Source: Pseudorhodobacter sp. PARRP1 (GTDB lineage Bacteria > Pseudomonadota > Alphaproteobacteria > Rhodobacterales > Rhodobacteraceae). From it: 64,000 nt of DNA. Shown in pieces: positions 57,856-64,000 of this stretch. The translations under genes and the position numbers were made by a program. The first letter of the stretch is position 1. Every line of letters starts with the position of its first letter. The notes beneath the pieces were generated by a model, which was given only the letters and a program-made list of their open reading frames with translations, was not told the origin of the DNA and did no database searches. The stretch lies in contig NKIU01000001.1 in NCBI GenBank assembly GCA_002256245.1, positions 858,232-922,231 on the forward strand, in the 5' to 3' direction.

Positions 57856-59091
57856 ATGCAGCTTTCTGCCCCTGAAATCCTTGTTGCCCCCACCCCGTGG
57901 CCTGTCGCTGCCCAGCCCTGTATCGGCTATGGCGCAATCGTCCGGCAGGCCTATGCGGGTGCCGATCTTTCCGGCCTTAGCCGTGATCTTGTCGCCCGCG
58001 TGCAGGCCCCGGCGGTTGATGTCGGCGCGCTGATGGATCTTGCCACCCTGCTGATGCTGCAAGGCGGCGATCTGGCCGCGGAAGGCGCGCTGATGCAGCG
58101 CCACGCCCTTGCGATGCAGAAAAGCTATGTGATCAGCCACGGCTCTGGCTTGGGCCTGCGGATTCTGGCCTTTGTGACGGCGGGCGATTTCATGGCCAAC
58201 ACGCCGCTGGATTTCCTGCTGCACGGCTCGGATGCGGTGCTGATCCTGCATTTCGTGGATTGTGAAACCCAAAGCCTTGCCAACCTGCCCGCGCATGATG
58301 TGGCCTTCATGGCCATCGGCGAATCTCCGGCAACGGCGGCGCTGCTCGATCATATGCACCGCCTGTTGCAAGGCTTCGCCACCCCGATCTGCAACAACGC
58401 GCCGCAGATCATCGCCGCGCTGTCGCGCGAAGCGGTGGCGCAGCGTCTGGCCGACGCACCCGGACTGTGCGTGCCCGCCACCCAAACCCTGCCGCGCGCA
58501 GATCTGGTGGCCGCGCTGATGACGGCCCCGGTTGCCGCCCCTTACATCCTGCGCCCCATCGGCACCCACGCAGGGATCGGCATGGCGCTGATCGCCAGCA
58601 GCGCCGATCTGGCTGCATGGCTGCGCAACCACGCCGCCACCCAAGCCTATGCCGCGCCCTTCATCGACTATCGCGGCAGCAACGGCCTTTACGCCAAACA
58701 GCGCATCGTGCTGATCAAGGGCAAGCCCTACCCCAGCCATATGGCGCTTTCCCCGCATTGGATGGTGCATTATCTGAACGCCGATATGGCCAACCACGCC
58801 ACCCGCCGCGCGGCCGAGGCCGCATGGATGGCCGATTTCCACCACGACTTCGCCCACCGCCATGTGCAGGCCTTCGCCAGTCTGTATGACCGCATCGGCC
58901 TTGATTACTTCGGCATCGACTGCGCCGAGATGCCCGATGGCCGCCTTCTGGTGTTCGAAGTGGATGTGGCGATGATCGTGCACGACATGGACCCGGCAGA
59001 GGTGTTCCCCTACAAACACCCCGCCATGCGGCAGTTGTTCACAGCCTTTCTGACAGCGCTGGAAGATACCGCTAAAAACTTGGCGGGCTGA
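57856..59091 (+). CDS. ATP-grasp ligase-like protein of unknown product
   Basis: A 411-residue protein. The C-terminal half (about 210-400) has ATP-grasp signatures: PYILRPIGTHAGIGM, FIDYRGSNGLYAKQRIVLIKGKPYPSHMALSPHWMVHY and GLDYFGIDCAEMPDGRLLVFEVDVAMIVHDMD, where acidic residues would hold Mg-ATP. Such RimK-like enzymes join an amine to a carboxylate. The N-terminal half is not recognised. AAGGAG lies 7 bases before the ATG at 57856, which I prefer to the earlier track start. It is convergent with the XRE/cupin regulator, overlapping by 20 bases. Neither substrate nor product can be inferred. Confidence 0.75.
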   Translation: MQLSAPEILVAPTPWPVAAQPCIGYGAIVRQAYAGADLSGLSRDLVARVQAPAVDVGALMDLATLLMLQGGDLAAEGALMQRHALAMQKSYVISHGSGLGLRILAFVTAGDFMANTPLDFLLHGSDAVLILHFVDCETQSLANLPAHDVAFMAIGESPATAALLDHMHRLLQGFATPICNNAPQIIAALSREAVAQRLADAPGLCVPATQTLPRADLVAALMTAPVAAPYILRPIGTHAGIGMALIASSADLAAWLRNHAATQAYAAPFIDYRGSNGLYAKQRIVLIKGKPYPSHMALSPHWMVHYLNADMANHATRRAAEAAWMADFHHDFAHRHVQAFASLYDRIGLDYFGIDCAEMPDGRLLVFEVDVAMIVHDMDPAEVFPYKHPAMRQLFTAFLTALEDTAKNLAG

Positions 59092-59644
59092 TCGCCCACA
59101 ACACAATCGCCTCGCCCGGCCCCGGATTGCGATAGCGATGCGGCTCGGACGAGGCATAGCTGCAGGTATCCCCGGCGTGCAGCAGAAAATGCCGCGCGCC
59201 GATCCACATCTCCAACTGGCCTTGCAGCACAAAGCCCACCTCATCACCCTCGTGGCTGTAAGATTGCGCGCTTTCGCTGCCCGCAGGCATCCGGGTGTAG
59301 ATCATCTCGACCTGCAAGCTTAGCTTGGGCGTCAGCAATTCGTCAACGATCCCGCCCGCATAGCGCAGGCTAAGGCGGTTATCGCGCCGGATCACATAGC
59401 CGCGCTCGTCCTCTGGCACCGGCGCGTCGCCTGCGAAAAACCACTGAACCGTCACGCCCAAGCCCTTGGCGATGCTTACCAATGCCGGGATAGAGGGCGA
59501 GGCCAGGTTACGCTCCAACTGGCTGATATAGCCAATCGACAACCCCGCCGCTTCAGCCAGTTGCGCCAAGGTCAGGCCACGCCGCTTGCGCAGCCCGCGC
59601 ATCCGTTCACCCAAAAAGCCAGCGGTATCATGCGTGTCAGTCAT
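59072..59644 (-). CDS. XRE-family regulator with cupin sensor domain
   Basis: A 190-residue regulator. Residues ~12-70 form a helix-turn-helix of the XRE/Cro type (LTLAQLAEAAGLSIGYISQLERNLASPSIPAL). The C-terminal 80 residues form a cupin barrel (SYSHEGDEVGFVLQGQLEMWIGARHFLLHAGDTC), which binds a small ligand. This architecture is shared with PuuR and other catabolic regulators. It is divergent from the OYE gene with a clear operator-like repeat between, so it probably controls that gene and itself. I chose MTDTHDTAGFLG as start. Confidence 0.88.
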   Translation of the reverse strand: MTDTHDTAGFLGERMRGLRKRRGLTLAQLAEAAGLSIGYISQLERNLASPSIPALVSIAKGLGVTVQWFFAGDAPVPEDERGYVIRRDNRLSLRYAGGIVDELLTPKLSLQVEMIYTRMPAGSESAQSYSHEGDEVGFVLQGQLEMWIGARHFLLHAGDTCSYASSEPHRYRNPGPGEAIVLWAISPPSF

Positions 59645-59693
59645 CAGCAGACCATGCCGCGCCTGCAAAATATGCGCAACAAATTTTGCCCAT

Positions 59694-59720
59694 AGTAAAA
59701 ATATCTTCCGTTTTTTTACT
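59694..59720. promoter_or_regulatory. Operator-like inverted repeat between regulator and OYE gene
   Basis: AGTAAAAA-N11-TTTTTACT, an 8-bp exact inverted repeat in the AT-rich divergent gap. It is the best candidate site for the XRE/cupin protein and overlaps where the promoters must be. Confidence 0.6.
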
Positions 59721-59760
59721 GAACTGCTATCTAAGGCCAGCAACCCATAGGCCGCATCCC

Positions 59761-61707
59761 ATGTTTCCGCACCTGTTCACCCCGCTGACTTTGCGCCGCA
59801 CGCACGTCAAAAACCGCATCCTCTCTACGGGGCACGACACCACCATGCCCACCGATGGCACGGTAAATCCGGCGCTGATCGCCTATCATCGGGCGCGGGC
59901 TAAGGGCGGGGTGGGGCTGATCATCACGCAGGTGGCGGGGGTGCATGAGACGGCGCGTTATACCTCGCATCTGCTGATGGCGACGACCGATGCGTGTATT
60001 CCGGGCTATACGGAATTGGCCAAGGCGGTTCATGCGGAAGGGGCGGTGATCCTCAGCCAGTTGTTCCATCCGGGGCGCGAGATCATGGAAAGCCCGGATG
60101 GGTTGCTGGCGGTGGCCTATGCGCCCTCGGCTGTGCCGAATGAGCGGTTTCATGTGATGCCGCGCGCGCTTTCGGTGGCGATGATCGAGGATATCATTGC
60201 GGGCTATGCCTCGGCTGCGCGCCGCTTGCATCAGGCGGGGTTTGATGGGGTCGAGGTTGTGGCCTCGCACGGGTATCTGCCGGCGCAGTTTCTGAATCCG
60301 CGGGTCAACCTGCGGAACGATGATTTTGGCGGCAATGATGCAAAGCGGCTGCATTTTCTGACCCGTGTTCTGGAGGCTGTGCGTGCGGTGACGGACGACG
60401 ATTTCATCATCGGGTTGCGGATTTCGGCGGGTGAGCGGGATGAGGAAGGGTTGACGATTCCCGAGGCTTTGGCGGCTTGCAAGGCGCTGGAATCGGGGTT
60501 GGATTTTGTGAATGTCACCACTGGCACGTCGGCCAGTCTGGGCGGTGCGGTGCATATTGCGGCTCCGATGGCGTTTGCGGCGGGGTATTTTGCCAAGGAT
60601 GCGGGGGCGTTCCGCAAGGCGTTGAAAATCCCGGTTTTTGTGGCAGGGCGGATCAATCAGCCGCAGGAGGCTGAGGCCATTCTGGCGGCGGGCCATGCCG
60701 ATATGTGCGGCATGACGCGGGCGCTGATTTGCGACCCCGCGATGCCCGCCAAGGCCGCAGCGGGCGCGGTGGAGGATATTCGCGCCTGCATTGCCTGCAA
60801 TCAGGCCTGCATCGGGCATTTTCATCGCGGGTTGCCGATTTCGTGCATTCAGCATCCTGAAACGGGGCGCGAGTTGACCTTTGGTAGCCTGCCCCCTGCC
60901 CCAAAGCGCAAGAAGGTCATGGTGGTGGGCGGTGGTCCGGCTGGGATGAAGGCGGCGATTACGGCGGCGAAGCGCGGGCATGAGGTGACGCTGTATGAGG
61001 CCGCAAGCCAGTTGGGCGGGCAGGCGTTGCTGGCGCAACTGCTGCCGAAGCGGGCCGAGTTTGGCGGAATTGTCACCAACCTTTCGCGCGAGATGGAGCG
61101 CGCGCAGGTGCAGGTGCGGCGGGGGGTGACGGTGACGGCGGCTTTGGTGCAGGCCGAGGCGCCGGATGCGGTGATCCTTGCCACCGGCGCGCGGCCGCAT
61201 GTGCCGGATTTGCCGACCGATGGGCAGATGCAGATTGTCACCGCATGGCAGGTGCTGCGGCGCGAGGTGAAACTGGGGGCAAAGGTGGTGGTTGCGGATT
61301 GGCGCTGCGACTGGATCGGACCGGGGATTGCCGAGATGGCGGTGCGCGATGGCGCGACGGTGACTTTGGCGGTGAACGGGTTGCATCCGGGGGAAAGCCT
61401 GCCGCTGTATGTGCGCGACACGATGGCCGCCGACCTGCACCGTTTGCAGATCGCCGTGCGGCCCTATGCCCGGCTGTTCGGCACCGCCGAGGATACGGTC
61501 TATTTGCAACACACCCCGAGCGGTGAGGCGATGGAAATTGCAGGCGTCGATACGCTGGTTCTAAGCCTTGGACATATCCCGGTGGATGGGTTGGCCGCCG
61601 AGTTGGAGGCTTTGGGGATTGCGGTGACGCAAATCGGCGATTGCCTTGCGCCACGCACCGCCGAGGAAGCCGTTTATGACGGGCTGAAAGCAGGCGTTGC
61701 GGCTTGA
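59761..61707 (+). CDS. OYE-family flavin/iron-sulfur reductase or demethylase
   Basis: A 648-residue fusion: an old yellow enzyme TIM barrel (about 1-350), then a 4Fe-4S cluster site (CIACNQACIGHFHRGLPISC) and an FAD/NAD domain with VMVVGGGPAGMKAAI. This layout is that of FadH/2,4-dienoyl-CoA reductase and of the N-methylproline/stachydrine and trimethylamine demethylases. The second dinucleotide motif reads ADWRCDWIGPGIAE, which I associate with the demethylase branch, but this needs alignment. The neighbouring cupin regulator suits a catabolic gene. Start MFPHLFTPLTLR is the family N-terminus. Confidence 0.85.
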   Translation: MFPHLFTPLTLRRTHVKNRILSTGHDTTMPTDGTVNPALIAYHRARAKGGVGLIITQVAGVHETARYTSHLLMATTDACIPGYTELAKAVHAEGAVILSQLFHPGREIMESPDGLLAVAYAPSAVPNERFHVMPRALSVAMIEDIIAGYASAARRLHQAGFDGVEVVASHGYLPAQFLNPRVNLRNDDFGGNDAKRLHFLTRVLEAVRAVTDDDFIIGLRISAGERDEEGLTIPEALAACKALESGLDFVNVTTGTSASLGGAVHIAAPMAFAAGYFAKDAGAFRKALKIPVFVAGRINQPQEAEAILAAGHADMCGMTRALICDPAMPAKAAAGAVEDIRACIACNQACIGHFHRGLPISCIQHPETGRELTFGSLPPAPKRKKVMVVGGGPAGMKAAITAAKRGHEVTLYEAASQLGGQALLAQLLPKRAEFGGIVTNLSREMERAQVQVRRGVTVTAALVQAEAPDAVILATGARPHVPDLPTDGQMQIVTAWQVLRREVKLGAKVVVADWRCDWIGPGIAEMAVRDGATVTLAVNGLHPGESLPLYVRDTMAADLHRLQIAVRPYARLFGTAEDTVYLQHTPSGEAMEIAGVDTLVLSLGHIPVDGLAAELEALGIAVTQIGDCLAPRTAEEAVYDGLKAGVAA

Positions 61708-61767
61708 AATCGTTCAACCATCGTTAACCTTAACGAAAAGTTTCCGTGATTTGCCAATAAAAACAAT

Positions 61768-61816
61768 GGTCCCGAGTTGGGACCACAAAAAAGCCCCGCC
61801 AGATGGCAGGGCTTTT
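61768..61816. terminator. Tandem terminators between the OYE gene and asd
   Basis: The GGTCCC/GGGACC hairpin (61768-61784) and a bidirectional hairpin, AAAAGCCC...GGGCTTTT (61789-61816), with one mismatch and T-rich tails both ways. They serve the OYE and asd transcripts. Confidence 0.82.
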
Positions 61817-61837
61817 CCAACTCAAACTCTGGCCGGA

Positions 61838-62860
61838 TCAGCCTTTTTTCAGATGCCGGCTGCCCAGCAGTTCCGCGATCTGAACCGCATTCAAAGCCGC
61901 CCCTTTGCGCAGGTTATCCGAGACGCACCACAGGTTGATGCCGTTATCAATCGTGCTGTCCTGACGGATGCGGCTGATATAGGTGGCGTAATCGCCGACA
62001 CATTCGATCGGGGTGATGTAGCCGCCGTTCTCGCGCTTGTCGATCACCATGATGCCGGGGGATTCGCGCAGGATATCGCGCGCCTCGTGTTCATCAAGGA
62101 AGTCTTCAAACTCGATATTGATCGATTCCGAATGGCCAACGAACACCGGCACCCGCACGCAGGTGGCTGTGACTTTGATGTTCTTGTCGAGGATTTTCTT
62201 GGTTTCCGCGACCATCTTCCATTCTTCTTTGGTCGAGCCATCGTCGAGGAACACGTCGATATGCGGGATCACGTTGAAGGCGATCTGCTTGGTGAATTTC
62301 TTCGGTGCAACTTCTTGGCCGGGAACGTAGAGGCCCTTGGTCTGATCCCAAAGCTCGTCAATGCCTTCTTTGCCAGCGCCCGAAACCGACTGATAGGTGC
62401 TGACCACCACGCGCTTGATGCGGGCGCGGTCGTGCAGGGGTTTCAGCGCCACAACCATCTGTGCGGTCGAGCAGTTCGGGTTGGCAATGATCATTTTGTT
62501 GGTGTAGCCCGCAATCGCGTCGGCGTTCACTTCCGGCACGATCAGCGGCACGGCGGGGTCGTAGCGATAAAGCGACGAGTTGTCGATCACCACGCAACCC
62601 GCAGCCGCAGCTTTCGGGGCGTAGATTTTGGTGGCATCCGAACCCACGGCGAACAAAGCGATGTCCCAGCCGGTGAAGTCGAAAGTCTCAAGATCCTTAG
62701 TCTTAACGGTCTTGTCGCCAAAGCTGATTTCAGTGCCCAGCGATTTACGCGATGCCAGTGCGGCAATCTCGTCAACCGGGAACTCGCGCTCGGCGAGGAT
62801 GTTCAGCATTTCGCGGCCCACGTTACCCGTGGCACCCGCGACGACGACTTTATAGCCCAT
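61838..62860 (-). CDS. asd: Aspartate-semialdehyde dehydrogenase
   Basis: A 340-residue NADP-dependent enzyme that reduces aspartyl phosphate to aspartate semialdehyde, feeding lysine, threonine and methionine synthesis. The NADP loop GATGNVGREML (residues 9-19), the active-site cysteine C130 in NPNCSTAQM, and the GAGKEGIDELW segment (the usual histidine-containing C-terminus is also complete) are visible. It fits functionally with dapD and dapE in the same window. It is single on the minus strand with tandem terminators. Confidence 0.96.
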   Translation of the reverse strand: MGYKVVVAGATGNVGREMLNILAEREFPVDEIAALASRKSLGTEISFGDKTVKTKDLETFDFTGWDIALFAVGSDATKIYAPKAAAAGCVVIDNSSLYRYDPAVPLIVPEVNADAIAGYTNKMIIANPNCSTAQMVVALKPLHDRARIKRVVVSTYQSVSGAGKEGIDELWDQTKGLYVPGQEVAPKKFTKQIAFNVIPHIDVFLDDGSTKEEWKMVAETKKILDKNIKVTATCVRVPVFVGHSESINIEFEDFLDEHEARDILRESPGIMVIDKRENGGYITPIECVGDYATYISRIRQDSTIDNGINLWCVSDNLRKGAALNAVQIAELLGSRHLKKG

Positions 62861-62949
62861 CGGGGTCTCCTAAGTTCAGTCTTTGACCGTCAAAGACGTG
62901 GCCTGTTAGCGCATGGGGCGGCGCGGGGAAAGCGCAAAACGAAGGGGGG

Positions 62950-64000
62950 TCAGTCGGTGCGGTCTTTGGACAGCAGATATACCAGCAATCCGGCGGTGGT
63001 CAGCGCGGCGTAAAAGGCGAAAAGCGCAGCATAGGGCGTGCTGGGCGGGGCGCTGCTGAGGGTGGTGGGGGTCAGCGCGTGGTGCAAACGGCCGGTCAGG
63101 ATTTGCATGATGCCCGCGGCCCCGATGCCGAACAGGTTGATCAGCGTGACGCCGCGCCCGACCAGATGCGGCGGCAGGAAGGCGCGGCCATGCGCCATCA
63201 CCATCGGGAAGGAGGCGCCGAAAAAGCCGACGCCCGCCAGCAAGGCGATGGGCAGCGGGCCGGGGGTGTCGGGGTGGGTGTAAAGGCCAAGCAGGCAAGC
63301 GACGGCGAGGGCATTGCCGCCAAACACCAGCCATTTGCGGCTGCCGAGGATACGGTCAAGCGGGCCGTAGGCGAAGTTGCCCGCCACCATCGCAAGGCCC
63401 ATGATCAGGGTCGCCTGGCCGATGCGGGCGGCGTCGGCCTGGAACACATCGGTCATGTAGGGGCCGATCCACAGGCCGCGCAGGCCAGCGGCGGGGGCGT
63501 AGCAGGCGGCCATCATCAATAGGATCGGCCAAAGCGCGGGCATCCTCAACAAATCCAGCAGCGAGCCTTTCGAGGTGTGGATCACGCGGGCGGGGTCGCG
63601 GACCAGCAGCCAGACGGCGGCGGCAGTCAGGAGCGTGACCGCGCACAGCGCCCACATCGCGCCGCGCCAGCCGATCACCTCGACCGCCAGTGACAGTGGC
63701 AGCGACGCGGCGAGGTTGCCGAGCGAGCCCACCCCGATGATCACGCCCGCAAGGGTGCCGAACACGGCGGGCGCAAGGCTGCGGGCGAAGATGTAGTAGG
63801 AGGCCATCAGCACCGGCGCGCAGCCGATGCCGATCAGCACCATGGCGAGGTTGATCGCGGCGGGGCCGCTTGCCATCGCGAACACCGCAGCGCCCAAGCC
63901 GCCGACCGACAGCAGGACCGAGGCGGTGATGCGGGGGCCGATGCGGTCCAGCGCCGCGCCGACCGGAATTTGCATCAGCGCGAAGGCCAAAAACCACAGC
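62950..64000 (-). CDS. MFS transporter, 5' end beyond the window
   Basis: A partial major facilitator of at least 350 residues; the N-terminal segment lies beyond the right edge. The visible part begins at LWFLAFALMQIPVGAALDRIGPR, the second helix and motif A loop of typical MFS proteins, and ends with an acidic-basic tail (YLLSKDRTD). About 10-11 helices are visible. The substrate is unknown. It is upstream of asd on the same strand, but the 89-base gap does not show coupling. Confidence 0.82.
   Translation of the reverse strand, partial: LWFLAFALMQIPVGAALDRIGPRITASVLLSVGGLGAAVFAMASGPAAINLAMVLIGIGCAPVLMASYYIFARSLAPAVFGTLAGVIIGVGSLGNLAASLPLSLAVEVIGWRGAMWALCAVTLLTAAAVWLLVRDPARVIHTSKGSLLDLLRMPALWPILLMMAACYAPAAGLRGLWIGPYMTDVFQADAARIGQATLIMGLAMVAGNFAYGPLDRILGSRKWLVFGGNALAVACLLGLYTHPDTPGPLPIALLAGVGFFGASFPMVMAHGRAFLPPHLVGRGVTLINLFGIGAAGIMQILTGRLHHALTPTTLSSAPPSTPYAALFAFYAALTTAGLLVYLLSKDRTD

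Overview
The window looks like chromosomal DNA of a Rhodobacteraceae-type alphaproteobacterium. The base composition is GC-rich and genes are tightly packed, often with 4-base ATGA or GTGA overlaps. The gene families fit that group: a Rhodobacter-type porin, DUF3576 and DUF2794 proteins, an IalB-like protein, a type II lumazine synthase and an alphaproteobacterial LexA box (GTTC-N7-GTTC). I see no tRNA, rRNA, CRISPR array, prophage or insertion sequence. These assignments come from reading the sequence; no database search was run.

Layout. 0-6.6 kb: an MFS exporter, an OmpR-type response regulator, then ribA and an L,D-transpeptidase in translational overlap, an amylosucrase-like GH13 enzyme and a YggS-type PLP protein. 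6.7-12.7 kb: a porin with a strong terminator, a DUF3576 lipoprotein, and the housekeeping run leuS-lptE-holA. 12.7-19.7 kb: small uncertain ORFs, an HPP/CBS membrane protein, a GAF-only protein, and a complete four-gene ABC importer of the polyamine (Pot/Ydc) class. 19.8-24.2 kb: GNAT and dapE, a Hint-like protein, then dapD with a small partner; dapD, dapE and asd (61.8 kb) belong to the diaminopimelate/lysine pathway. 24.3-29.8 kb: a secreted phytase-esterase-like protein, a MarR-type regulator divergent from a two-component flavin monooxygenase pair, and a LOG-family protein. 30-34.2 kb: a repeat element, a lower-GC orphan ORF, beta carbonic anhydrase, an M17 peptidase and an NlpC/P60 hydrolase. 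34.2-41.4 kb: structured noncoding DNA, DUF2794, an asparaginase, IalB, a small protein with a LexA box in its promoter, ribH2, rlmN, a desaturase and a dienelactone hydrolase. 41.6-49.1 kb: cysD-cysNC (sulfate activation) and a tandem RND efflux adaptor and pump. 49.3-64 kb: gfa, a CPA2 antiporter, a YcaQ-like glycosylase, an ICL/PEP-mutase-family enzyme, a DUF4139 protein, a class III aminotransferase, a TPR protein, an ATP-grasp ligase, a cupin-type regulator divergent from an OYE-family demethylase/reductase, asd, and an MFS gene cut by the window edge.

The most unusual material is noncoding or poorly characterised. It includes a dispersed ~170-bp structured repeat with three copies (one split around a palindromic pair), a REP/BIME-like palindrome family, a ~190-bp stretch of nested and mutually exclusive hairpins at 34.2-34.4 kb, a possible sRNA at 35.1-35.2 kb, a small tandem-repeat protein under an apparent SOS promoter, a Hint protein that seems to have lost its catalytic residues, an orphan nuclease-like ORF beside a repeat copy, and an ATP-grasp/TPR pair of unknown product.
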